Shown here: positions 39,657-49,490 of the stretch, in pieces
How positions within the stretch are numbered: position 1 is the stretch's first letter
Layout: the number at the start of each line of letters is the position of its first letter
Source of the DNA: Orobanche coerulescens
Taxonomy: Eukaryota > Streptophyta > Magnoliopsida > Lamiales > Orobanchaceae
Length of the DNA: 64,000 nt
Direction of reading: 5' to 3'
Assembly (NCBI GenBank): GCA_033398695.1
Contig: JAWKAU010000205.1
Location: 164,001 to 228,000 of the forward strand
Translations under genes and position numbers: made by a program
Notes under the pieces: model-generated
The model's input: only the letters and a program-made list of their open reading frames with translations
Databases searched by the model: none
What the model was told of the DNA's origin: nothing

Positions 39657-41752
39657 CCTAGGGGTACCTCTAGGAAAATCACCTAAAAAACTTTCTGTAT
39701 AAAAATTCAATTTTTTTGTCGATTAGTGCCCGGATATTTACTTATAGTGTCCCGTGATGAGATTTTGTTATTTGCAAGAGTTTATCACCTGTAGATCCGC
39801 CGAATATATCCCAGAATGTGCCCTTCCTTTTATTTGAGCCTCTCACCATGAATCCGGGAATCAAATTTCGATTTTGATTTTTTAGATCTATAGAAATTTG
39901 AATAATCTGTCCAACACCGCTTGATTCGACCCTATCGGACGACGAACGAAGGAGAGATGGCCAAAACAATGGAGGAACAGAATTGAGAAACGGAAAAAAC
40001 CTCCCGACGAGTCCACAGAATTGAAGATTATCGTATCAATATTGCTCCAGGTCGTAGGCCTTTGAATTAGCCTCCCATTGCCGCAAGAATCGACCCAATC
40101 CGATAAATAACGAAGGAGATATTGCCGAAACGGTGGCATGTGCCGGACAAAGAAGCTCATCGGGGGCCTCCTCTAATTGCGTCGTCGTAGCCTCACTTTT
40201 ACCTAAATCTGTTTTGACCATATCTCCTTCGTTACTTATCCGATTGGGACGATTCTCGAAGCGTTAGAAACCTTATTCGAAGACCTATAATTTTATGTGA
40301 TGAAATATCGATTACGAACCGGAATCCAAAACTTCCAACTTTCGATCATTTCCCCTATGGGTACCTCTAGGGAAAATCACCTAAAAAACTTTCTGTATAA
40401 AAATTCAATTTTTTTGTCCAGAATTGCACGGATATTTATTTATAGTGTCCCGTGATGAGATTTTGCTATTTGCAAGAGTTTATCACCTGTAGATCCGCCG
40501 AATATATCCCAGAATGTGCCCTTCCTTTTATTTGAGCCTCTCACCATGAATCCGAGAATCAAATTTCGATTTTGATTTATTATATCTATAGGAATTTGAA
40601 TAATCTTTCCAACGCCACTTGATTCGACCCAATCGGACGAATAACGAAGGAGATATGGCCAAAACAATGGAGGAACAGCAATTGAGAAACGGAAAAAAAC
40701 ATCCCGAAGTGTCCACAGAATTGAAGATTATCGTATCGATATTGCCCCATGTCGTAGGCCTTTGAATTAGCCTCCCATTGCAGCAAGAATCGACCCAATT
40801 CGATAAATAACGAAGGAGATATTGCCGAAACGGTGGCATGTGCCGGACAAAGAAGCTCATCGGGGGCCTCCTCTAATTGCGTCGTCGTGGCCTCACTTTT
40901 ACCGGAAACTCTTTTGACCATATCTCCTTCATTACTTATCCGATTGGGACGATTCTCGAAGCGTTGGAAACCTTATTCGAAGACCTATAATTTTATGTGA
41001 TGAAATATCGATTACGAACCGGAATCCAAAACTTCCAACTTTCGATCATTTCCCCTAGGGGTACCTCTAGGGAAAATCACCTAAAAAACTTTCTGTATAA
41101 AAATTCAATTTTTTTGTCCAGAATTGCACGGATATTTAGTTATAGTGTCCCGTGATGAGATTTTGTTATTTGCAAGAGTTTATCACCTGTAGATCCGCCG
41201 AATATATCCCAGAATGTGCCCTTCCTTTTATTTGAGCCTCTCACCATGAATCCGGGAATCAAATTTCGATTTTGATTTATTATATCTATAGGAATTTGAA
41301 TAATCTTTCCAACGCCGCTTGATTCGACCCAATCGGACGAATAACGAAGGAGATATGGCCAAAACAATGGAGGAACAGCAATTGAGAAACGGAAAAAAAC
41401 ATCCCGAAGTGTCCACAGAATTGAAGATTATCGTATCAATATTGCCCCATGTCGTAGGCCTTTGAATTAGCCTCCCATTGCAGCAAGAATTGACCCAATT
41501 CGATAAATAACGAAGGAGATATTGCCGAAACGGTGGCATGTGCCGGACAAAGAAGCTCATCGGGGCCTCCTCTAATTGCGCTGTCGTAGCCTCACTTTTA
41601 CCGAATCTGCTTTTGACCATATCTCCTTCGTTACTTATCCGATTGGGACGATTCTCGAAGCGTTAGAAACCTTATTCGAAGACCTATAATTTTATGTGAT
41701 GAAATATCGATTACGAACCAGAATCCAAAACTTCCAACTTTCGATCATTTCC
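39657..41752. repeat. Three-monomer block of a 6-monomer higher-order repeat, copy 1
   Basis: The block carries private markers TTGCTCCAGGTCGTAGG (40,042), GCCACTTGATTCGACC (about 40,613) with AAGTGGAGG absent, and GATATTTAGTTATAG (41,131). The same markers recur in the same order about 4.18-4.19 kb downstream (44,231; about 44,803; 45,312), six monomers away. Confidence 0.85.
41080..41124. repeat. AT-rich linker distinguishing long monomers, example copy
   Basis: About 45 bp beginning CCTAAAAAACTTTCTGTATA and ending in TTTTTTTGTCCAGAAT lies between GGAAAATCA and TGCACGG. Short monomers of subfamily A have GGAAAATCATTGCACGG at the same place. Presence or absence of this segment accounts for the ~650 versus ~697 bp length classes. 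Confidence 0.9.
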
Positions 41753-43842
41753 CCTAGTGGTACCCCTGGGGAAAATCACCTAAAAAACTTTCTGTATAAA
41801 AATTCAATTTTTTTGTTCAGAATTGCACGGATATTTATTTATAGTGTCCCGTGATAAGATTTTGTTATTTGCAAGAGTTTATCACATGTAGATCCGCCGA
41901 ATATATCCCAGAATGTGCCCTTCCTTTTATTTGAGCCTCTCACCATGAATCCGAGAATCAAATTTCGATTTTGATTTATTATATCTATAGGAATTTGAAT
42001 AATCTTTCCAACGCCGCTTGATTCGACCCAATCGGACGAATAACGAAGGAGATATGGCCAAAACAATGGAGGAACAGCAATTGAGAAACGGAAAAAAACA
42101 TCCCGAAGTGTCCACAGAATTGAACATTATCGTATCGATATTGCCCCATGTCGTAGGCCTTTGAATTAGCCTCCCATTGCATCAAGAATCGACCCAATTC
42201 GATAAATAACGAAGGAGATATTGCCGAAACGGTGGCATGTGCCGACAAAGAAGCTCATCGGGGCCTCCTCTAATTGCGCTGCCGTGGCCTCACTTTTACC
42301 TAAACTCTTTTGACCATATCTCCTTCAAGTTACTTATCCGATTGGGACGATTCTCAACAGCTTAGAAACCTTATTTGAAGACCTATAATTTTATGTGATG
42401 AAATATCGATTACGAACCTAATCCAAAACTTCCAACTTTCGATTATTTCCCCTATGGGTACCTCTAGGGAAAATCACCTAAAAAACTTTCTGTATAAAAA
42501 TTCTATTTTTTTGTCCAGAATTACACGGATATTTATTTATAGTGTCCCGTGATAAGATTTTGTTATTTGCAAGAGTTTATCACCTGTAGATCCGCCGAAT
42601 ATATCCCAGAATGTGCCCTTCCTTTTATTTGAGCCTCTCACCATGAATCCGAGAATCAAATTTCGATTTTGATTTATTATATCTATAGGAATTTGAATAA
42701 TCTTTCCAACGCCGCTTGATTCGACCCAATCGGACGAATAACGAAGGAGATATGGCCAAAACAATGGAGGAACAGCAATTGAGAAACGGAAAAAAACATC
42801 CCGAAGTGTCCACAGAATTGAACATTATCGTATCGATATTGCCCCATGTCGTAGGCCTTTGAATTAGCCTCCCATTGCATCAAGAATCGACCCAATTCGA
42901 TAAATAACGAAGGAGATATTGCCGAAACGGTGGCATGTGCCGGACAAAGAAGCTCATCGGGGGCCTCCTCTAATTGCGTCGTCGTGGCCTCACTTTTACC
43001 GGAAACTCTTTTGACCATATCTCCTTCGTTACTTATCCGATTGGGACGATTCTCAACGATTAGAAACCTTATTTGAAGACCTATAATTTTATGTGATGAA
43101 ATATCGATTACGAACCTAATCCAAAACTTCCAACTTTCGATTAATTCCCCTATGGGTACCTCTAGGGAAAATCACCTAAACAACTTCCTGTATAAAAATT
43201 CTATTTTTTTGTCCAGAATTTCACGGATATTTATTTATAGTGTCCCGTGATAAGATTTTGTTATTTGCAAGAGTTTATCACCTGTAGATCCGCCGAATAT
43301 ATCACAGAATGTGCCCTTCCTTTTATTTGAGCCTCTCATCATGAATCCGAGAATCAAATTTCGATTTTGATTTATTATATCTATAGGAATTTGAATAATC
43401 TTTCCAACGCCGCTTGATTCGACCCAATCGGACGAATAACGAAGGAGATATGGCCAAAACAATGGAGGAACAAAGAATTGAGAAACGGAAAAAACATCCC
43501 AAGTGTCCACAAAATTGAAGATTATCGTATCGATATTGTCCCATGTCGTAGGCCTTTGAATTAGCCTCCCATTGCAGCAAGAATCGACCCATTCGATAAA
43601 TAACGAAGGAGATATTGCCAAACGGTGGCATATGCCGACAAAGAAGCTCATCGGGGCCTCCTCTAATTGCGCTGCCGTAGCCTCACTTTTACCTAAAGCT
43701 GTTTTGACCATATCTCCTTCAAGTACTTATCCGATTGGGGCGATTCTCAAGCGTTAGAAACCTTATTCAAGACCTATAATTTTATGTGATGAAATATCGA
43801 TTACGAACCGGAATCCAAAACTTCCAACTTTCGATCATTTCC

Positions 43843-45938
43843 CCTAGGGGTACCCCTAGGGAAAATCACCTAAAAAACTTTCTGTATAAAAATTCAATTT
43901 TTTTGTCCAGAATTACACGGATATTTATTTATAGTGTCCCGTGATAAGATTTTGTTATTTGCAAGAGTTTATCACCTGTAGATCCGCCGAATATATCCCA
44001 GAATGTGCCCTTCCTTTTATTTGAGCCTCTCACCATGAATCCGAGAATCAAATTTCGATTTTGATTTATTATATCTATAGGAATTTGAATAATCTTTCCA
44101 ACGCCGCTTGATTCGACCCAATCGGACGAATAACGAAGGAGATATGGCCAAAACAATGGAGGAACAGCAATTGAGAAACGGAAAAAAACATCCCGAAGTG
44201 TCCACAGAATTGAAGATTATCGTATCAATATTGCTCCAGGTCGTAGGCCTTTGAATTAGCCTCCCATTGCCGCAAGAATCGACCCAATCCGATAAATAAC
44301 GAAGGAGATATTGCCGAAACGGTGGCATGTGCCGGACAAAGAAGCTCATCGGGGGCCTCCTCTAATTGCGTCGTCGTAGCCTCACTTTTACCGGAAACTG
44401 TTTTGACCATATCTCCTTCGTTACTTATCCGATTGGGACGATTCTCGAAGCATTAGAAACCTTATTCGAAGACCTATAATTTTATGTGATGAAATATCGA
44501 TTACGAACCGGAATCCAAAACTTCCAACTTTCGATCATTTCCCCTATGGATACCTCTAGGGAAAATCACCTAAAAAACTTTCTGTATAAAAATTCAATTT
44601 TTTTGTCCAGAATTGCACGGATATTTATTTATAGTGTCCCGTGATGAGATTTTGCTATTTGCAAGAGTTTATCACCTGTAGATCCGCCGAATATATCCCA
44701 GAATGTGCCCTTCCTTTTATTTGAGCCTCTCACCATGAATCCGAGAATCAAATTTCGATTTTGATTTATTATATCTATAGGAATTTGAATAATCTTTCCA
44801 ACGCCACTTGATTCGACCCAATCGGACGAATAACGAAGGAGATATGGCCAAAACAATGGAGGAACAGCAATTGAGAAACGGAAAAAAACATCCCGAAGTG
44901 TCCACAGAATTGAAGATTATCGTATCGATATTGCCCCATGTCGTAGGCCTTTGAATTAGCCTCCCATTGCAGCAAGAATCGACCCAATTCGATAAATAAC
45001 GAAGGAGATATTGCCGAAACGGTGGCATGTGCCGGACAAAGAAGCTCATCGGGGGCCTCCTCTAATTGCGTCGTCGTGGCCTCACTTTTACCTAAACTCT
45101 TTTGACCATATCTCCTTCATTACTTATCCGATTGGGACGATTCTCAAGCGTTGGAAACCTTATTCAAGACCTATAATTTTATGTGATGAAATATCGATTA
45201 CGAACCTAATCCAAAACTTCCAACTTTCGATCATTTCCCCTAGGTACCTCTAGGAAAATCACCTAAAAACTTTCTGTATAAAAATTCAATTTTTTTGTCC
45301 AGAATTGCACGGATATTTAGTTATAGTGTCCCGTGATGAGATTTTGTTATTTGCAAGAGTTTATCACCTGTAGATCCGCCGAATATATCCCAGAATGTGC
45401 CCTTCCTTTTATTTGAGCCTCTCACCATGAATCCGGGAATCAAATTTCGATTTTGATTTATTAAATCTATAGGAATTTGAATAATCTTTCCAACGCCGCT
45501 TGATTCGACCCAATCGGACGAATAACGAAGGAGATATGGCCAAAACAATGGAGGAACAGCAATTGAGAAACGGAAAAAAACATCCCGAAGTGTCCACAGA
45601 ATTGAAGATTATCGTATCAATATTGCCCCATGTCGTAGGCCTTTGAATTAGCCTCCCATTGCAGCAAGAATTGACCCAATTCGATAAATAACGAAGGAGA
45701 TATTGCCGAAACGGTGGCATGTGCCGGACAAAGAAGCTCATCGGGGGCCTCCTCTAATTGCGTCGTCGTAGCCTCACTTTTACCGGAAACTGTTTTGACC
45801 ATATCTCCTTCGTTACTTATCCGATTGGGACGATTCTCGAAGCGTTAGAAACCTTATTCGAAGACCTATAATTTTATGTGATGAAATATCGATTACGAAC
45901 CAGAATCCAAAACTTCCAACTTTCGATCATTTCCCCTA
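43843..45938. repeat. Three-monomer block of a 6-monomer higher-order repeat, copy 2, at the array end
   Basis: The block matches 39,657-41,752 at private markers. Most differences are small losses at CG-containing sites, for example TTCGAAGACC to TTCAAGACC and ACCGGAATCC to ACCTAATCC. It is the last block before the array stops, so the array end was formed, or kept open, after a recent 6-monomer duplication. Confidence 0.85.
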
Positions 45939-45949
45939 ACGGTTATCAT

Positions 45950-46431
45950 TGTTGGACATTATGGCTGACCCCGTCGTGGGCTTTCTTTTTAGGTTTTTGG
46001 GATATCGAGCTTGTAGTAGTCGTGGAGATTTGAGCTTCCTGGAGGATATTGGCTAGGGCATGTTTTTGTGAATTGAGTTTCCTGATCAGTTGTTGTATTC
46101 CGCTGCTAGAGTATATTTTTATTGTTTGCCTTTTCTGCTGCATGAGTATTTTTTTTAAATGGCCTTTTGGTTTCTGGTAACTTGAGTTACTTTGGCAAAT
46201 CGTTTTCTAAACTATTGAGTTTCGGCTGTTTGGCCTTGTGGTTTCAAATGAGATTTTACAACGGTTTTGTTAAACGGGTTTTGTAAAGTTTTCGAATGTT
46301 TTTAAAAGATAGTACCGTCGTTAGCCTCTTGGGCATTTGTAAATATTTGCGAAAATTTTCTTTAGCCTTGTGGGTTCCATCTCGGGGCCCACGGCGCTGT
46401 AATATTCCTGGATGGCTCTGGGGGTGTTACA
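45950..46431 (+). mobile_element. LTR-like remnant between satellite array and gypsy element
   Basis: The segment starts TGTTGGACATTATGG and ends GGGGGTGTTACA, i.e. TG...CA ends. Its last ~50 bp (with GCGCTGTAATATTC) match, in reverse complement, the sequences beginning TGTAACACCCC at 50,249 and 60,069, which are LTR ends of a chromoviral family. It joins gypsy RNase H coding sequence directly at 46,432 with no PBS. The flanking 5-mers (ATCAT and GCCAT) are not a convincing target-site duplication. It may be a solo or deleted LTR brought here by recombination. A 65-codon minus-strand frame inside has no recognisable domain. Confidence 0.6.
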
Positions 46432-46773
46432 GCCATGCTGCATCAGAACACAACCAAGACCTTGCTTCGACACATCACTGTATATTACAAAATCCTAGGT
46501 AGGGTCTGGAATCGTTAACACAGGTGCTGTCGTCAACCTTTTCTTTAATTCTTGGAAACTCGCTTCACACTTATCATTCCATAAGAATTTGTCGCCTTTT
46601 CGAGTCAACTTCATCATAGGAGCTACTATCTTTGAGAAGCCCTGGATAAATCTCCTGTAGTAACCAGCTAAACCTAGGAAACTTCGAACTTCATTCGCAT
46701 TCGTAGGTGCTTGCCAACTGTTTATCGCTTCGATCTTGACTGGATCGACTTCAATCCCCTGAGCGGTCACCAC
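46432..46773 (-). pseudogene. Ty3/gypsy RT C-terminus and truncated RNase H
   Basis: The open frame at 46,495-46,773 encodes the RT thumb/connection region of gypsy Pol: [15 protein letters not shown] near residues 28-42, then FSKIVAPM, and [11 protein letters not shown] at its end. After a stop near 46,495 the minus strand continues with RNase H-like coding (YSD-SKQGLGCVLMQH) to 46,432, where it is cut by the LTR-like segment. It follows the RT frame at 46,788-47,129, from which it is separated by a frameshift near 46,800. No intact RNase H active site remains. Confidence 0.85.
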
Positions 46774-46787
46774 ATGACCGAGAAATA

Positions 46788-47129
46788 CTACTCGATCAAT
46801 CCAAAACTCACATTCTTAAACTTCGCGTATAATTTCTCATTGCGAAGAGTCTCCAATACTATTCTTAAATGTTCCTCATGCTGTTTCTCATCTTTAGAAT
46901 ACACCAAGATATCATCAATGAATACAATAACAAATTTATCCAAGTATTGGTGAAATACTCGATTCATCAAATCTATAAATACGGCTGGGGCATTACTTAG
47001 TCCAAAGGGCATGACTACAAATTCATAGTGCCCATATCTTGTCCGAAATGTCGTCTTAGAAATATCATCCTCCTTTATTTTTAATTGATGATACATCTGA
47101 GATTGACAATTCTTGTCTTTATGTACCAA
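46788..47129 (-). pseudogene. Ty3/gypsy reverse transcriptase, N-terminally deleted
   Basis: The frame holds the RT palm: [18 protein letters not shown] (about residues 13-30), [17 protein letters not shown] (32-48) and the catalytic FIDD box at residues 70-73. Normally the segment before YHQLKI contains the fingers domain with the first catalytic aspartate. Here it is preceded within about 12 codons by unrelated reading and then by the protease tail, so roughly the first 130-150 codons of RT are missing. A single-base frameshift near 46,800 separates it from the rest of RT. This is inferred from the usual order of gypsy Pol domains. Confidence 0.88.
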
Positions 47130-47460
47130 CTATGTTCACCAGGTATCCTTGACATTTGCCTCTTTTAAGCAATTTAATTACTTTCATGGCAGATATAAAC
47201 CTATGTGAGGTACAAGTCTTTGCTCCGAAAAATGTAGTCTCCTTATCCCCAGGCAAGACTAGAGTTATTTCTCTCTCATAATATTTAATGATAGCTCGGT
47301 ACTTTTTCAACCAATCCATCCCTAGGATTATGTCGAAGTCTTTCATATTAATCACGTATAGATCCGCATCCAAGTTATTCTCATTCATATTTATAGGTGT
47401 ATTTCTAACCATAGAATCAGCACATATTATTTTACCAGATGGTACGCTAACCTCTAAGGG
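47119..47460 (-). pseudogene. Ty3/gypsy aspartic protease, C-terminal half
   Basis: The frame at 47,119-47,412 contains NLDADLYVINMKDFDIILGMDWL, the flap and C-terminal hydrophobic signature of gypsy retropepsins that normally follows DTGATHSF by ~70 residues. Upstream coding continues on the same strand beyond a single in-frame stop at about 47,461, linking it to the gag-protease frame. After LVNIVGT the frame meets the RT deletion junction. Confidence 0.85.
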
Positions 47461-48120
47461 TTATTTTACTCTAATGTCTTTACTTCCAGTTAGAGCATGG
47501 AACTTCCTAGACTTGAATGAATGGGTAGCGCCAGTATCAAAAAGTACTAATGCATGTATATTAAATACTGTCAACATAGCTGTCATTGTATCTGGGTTCC
47601 CTTCAGCATCTTTCAGGCTCATGGCAAACACTCGTGCCCTACCCCCGGAAGTCTGGCCTTCTTTTCCGACTAGGCAATCATAAGATGTATGCCCTGATTG
47701 CTTGCATCGATAGCATTTTCCATGACCCGCCAGGCATACTCCTTCATGGTTCTTTCCACAATTTGTACATGAAGGTTTCTCGGCCTTGAAGTTGGGCTTC
47801 GCCTTTCCTTCAGTTCTGTCTTGCTTATTCTGATCCTGACTGGAATTCTGACCTCCAGTCTTACCTTGGTTAGGGCCCTGCCACTTCCTCTTTCCCGAGC
47901 TCTCAACCTGTTTACGGTCCATATCCTGACTCGAGGAAATATCCTGAGCTCTATTGACAGTTTCTGCATAAGATAGATCACCGTGGCTCTTGAGAATATG
48001 CCTTATTCCTGGTCGGAGACCATCCAGGAACTTGCGAGATTTTTCCAAGTCAATGGACACAAACTGTGTCGCAAATTGGCTCATGTCGGTAAATTTCCGT
48101 TCATACTCGGTCACAGACAT
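47461..48120 (-). pseudogene. Ty3/gypsy Gag C-terminal half with two zinc knuckles and protease start
   Basis: A 219-residue frame. The start (SVTEYERKFTDMSQFA) is the end of the retrotransposon gag domain, with FLDGLRPGIR at about residues 31-40. A basic Gln/Lys-rich linker follows. Zinc knuckles are CX2CX3HX3C at residues 118-129 and CX2CX4HX4C at 136-149. The protease active site is FDTGATHSF at 194-202. The family role is nucleocapsid RNA binding and Gag-Pol processing. Gag continues upstream (48,121-48,559), so the apparent start methionine is internal. Confidence 0.9.
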
Positions 48121-48559
48121 TCCTTCTTGCTTGAGATCCCAAAATTCTCGCTGTTTTTGTTCACGATAATGCCTCGGGTAATACTGTTCTCTGATTATAA
48201 CCTTGAACTCGTTCCAAGTTAGGGCTGCACGCTCCTCTTCTGGTCGAGTCCTCCAGTAGCTCTCATATCAGCGGTCAGCTCCTTCCTTAAGCTGATATTC
48301 AGCACAGATTACTCGTTGTGCATCCGATCAGCCTAAAAGTTCATTCTAACGATCGAATCCATTCTTCCACAAATGTAGGTTCTTCCTTTCCAGTGAATGT
48401 TGGGGGTCCGCAGTGACGGAATTGCTCCACCACTTGGTACTGGTTTACAGCAGGTACCTCAACATTGTTTTCTTGTTCTCTACGCCCTCCATTCATAGCA
48501 CCTTCGTTTCCTCCTCTCCCAGTGCGTGCCAGCCTTGGAAATATTTTCCTAATGTTCAA
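48121..48559 (-). pseudogene. Ty3/gypsy Gag N-terminal half, interrupted
   Basis: The open part at 48,341-48,559 has an Arg/Gly/Glu-rich start and then CGPPTFTGKEEPTFVEEWIR, the standard opening of the plant gypsy gag domain. Between 48,341 and 48,121 the minus strand continues with gag-like wording (ERAALTWNEFK, then REQYYPRHYREQKQREFWDL) in shifting frames with stops. At least one frameshift and stops lie near 48,270-48,340. It adjoins the frame at 47,461-48,120. Confidence 0.8.
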
Positions 48560-48810
48560 AATTTCGATTACTGGTGAGATTCTACGTCTAGATATTCTTG
48601 CAAAATTTTATGAATATAGGCCATACTCGTGACCGGAAATAAAATAAATACACGTGAAATATAATCCCACTATTATTTGTATAATTATTTTAAATGGAAA
48701 ATAAAAGTACAATATTGTACTCATAAATAAGATTGTTAAACACTGGGATGCCAAATCTACGACAATTAATATTAAATAGTCGTATTTTATTCTCCAATAT
48801 AGATTATAAC
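48560..48810. other. AT-rich spacer between small 5' ORF and gag
   Basis: About 250 bp of AT-rich sequence with no coding signal that I recognise. It separates the small ORF at 48,811-49,245 from gag. It could be an intron or leader of the gypsy element; no splice sites are convincing. Confidence 0.5.
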
Positions 48811-49245
48811 TTAGTTTGAATTCATGCCGAAGATGCCGAAGCCACACCGGCATCTTCGCTGATCTTCTTCTTCCTCTTCATTGTCAGAAACATCATCCAG
48901 ACCACAGCATTCTCGGAGCCACATTCGATATAGCTCGGCCGAGAACTCCACAAAGTCGATTACTGGCGTATCCGAGGTCGAGGTAAAGTCCACCAAATTT
49001 AAGAGTAGCGTCCTCGCTCGGAGACTCCAAGCAGGGGGAAGAGTCTCCATAAGCTTTACAACAGCAAGGTAGTCGGAAACTCCATCATGCCTAACATGTA
49101 TAAATTTCCTCGCCATAGTGTTAATGTGATCGCCTACGTCGTGATGGTATGACCTTTGGTATTCTCGAAAAGTACGAACTCTCGTGCTTCTCAATACCAA
49201 TGAACATGAAGTTGATTTCCTAGCGGTTAATCTCGTGCGAGCCAT
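48811..49245 (-). CDS. Small ORF upstream of gypsy gag, histone H3-tail-like N-terminus
   Basis: An intact 144-codon frame lying between the PBS (49,476) and gag. It starts MARTRLTARKST. The published N-terminus of histone H3 is ARTKQTARKST, so 9 of 11 residues after Met agree, including R8, K9, S10 and T11 in H3 numbering; the lysine corresponding to K4 is Arg and Q5 is Leu. The rest does not resemble a histone fold: there is a middle region with WSLRARTLLLNLVDF, and an acidic stretch (NEEEEED) near residues 121-128. No zinc knuckle, protease or RT motif. Position suggests an accessory ORF of the element. Function is unknown, and chance similarity of a basic N-terminus cannot be excluded. 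Confidence 0.6.
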   Translation of the reverse strand: MARTRLTARKSTSCSLVLRSTRVRTFREYQRSYHHDVGDHINTMARKFIHVRHDGVSDYLAVVKLMETLPPAWSLRARTLLLNLVDFTSTSDTPVIDFVEFSAELYRMWLRECCGLDDVSDNEEEEEDQRRCRCGFGIFGMNSN

Positions 49246-49475
49246 CTACTCACATGGATTATTCTATAATGTGTAAATGCATTTACCAATATACAAATAA
49301 TATCGAACAATAATATTAACTGAGTAGTCAAGCATATCCACAATTTACAAAAAATGAGAATAATCCAAGATATATGCATATCTGAATTTCTGAATTAAAA
49401 TATGTACATGTTGAAGTTGGTGAAGTACCGTGGAATGGTATTACTGAATAATATTTTCATAGAGAATCATAAACT

Positions 49476-49487
49476 TCTCTGATACCA
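49476..49487 (-). other. Primer-binding site of the gypsy element
   Basis: The minus strand reads TGGTATCAGAGA, the usual complement of the 3' end of plant initiator Met-tRNA, three bases after the presumed LTR end (..GGATGTTACA, at 49,491). It fixes the element orientation and the LTR/internal border. Confidence 0.85.
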
Positions 49488-49490
49488 CAA

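Larger units (their letters stand above)
1..45938. repeat. Satellite array, about 68 tandem monomers of ~650-700 bp
   Basis: The same sequence recurs head to tail without interruption, each monomer starting at a CCTAGGGGTACCCCTAGG-type box (for example 1, 644, 1292, 1941, 2591, 3248 ... 43,843, 44,543, 45,239). I count about 68 starts by eye. Conserved stretches include the parts around TTGCACGGATATTTATTTA, AGATCCGCCGAATATAT and AACGAAGGAGATATGG. There is no inserted transposon anywhere in the 46 kb. Reading frames inside are short, overlap on both strands and break at monomer-specific indels, so I treat the array as non-coding. Such an array could be centromeric, pericentromeric, subtelomeric or a heterochromatic knob; the sequence does not decide which. 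I do not recognise it as a named satellite. Confidence 0.98.
26663..45938. repeat. Subfamily B portion of the satellite array
   Basis: Monomers are almost all 685-700 bp and carry AGTGTCCCGTG, TTATTATATCTATAGG, AATCCGAGAATC, GATATTGCCGAAACGG, GATTGGGACGATTCTC and GACCTATAATTTTATG. All have the linker between the palindrome box and TGCACGG. Similarity among these monomers is visibly higher than in the A part, and blocks of several monomers are duplicated as units, so this is the more recently amplified part. Two monomers (about 32,189 and 36,243) are short, ~616-622 bp, through the same 80-bp deletion. Confidence 0.9.

Noticed and set aside
1..45938. Palindromic boxes at regular distance as a CRISPR-like array
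   Set aside because: The repeat unit is the whole 650-700 bp, 'spacers' are near-identical, and the DNA is plant.
47288..47683. 131-codon plus-strand frame
   Set aside because: Lies antisense to the gypsy protease/gag frames, which have clear motifs.
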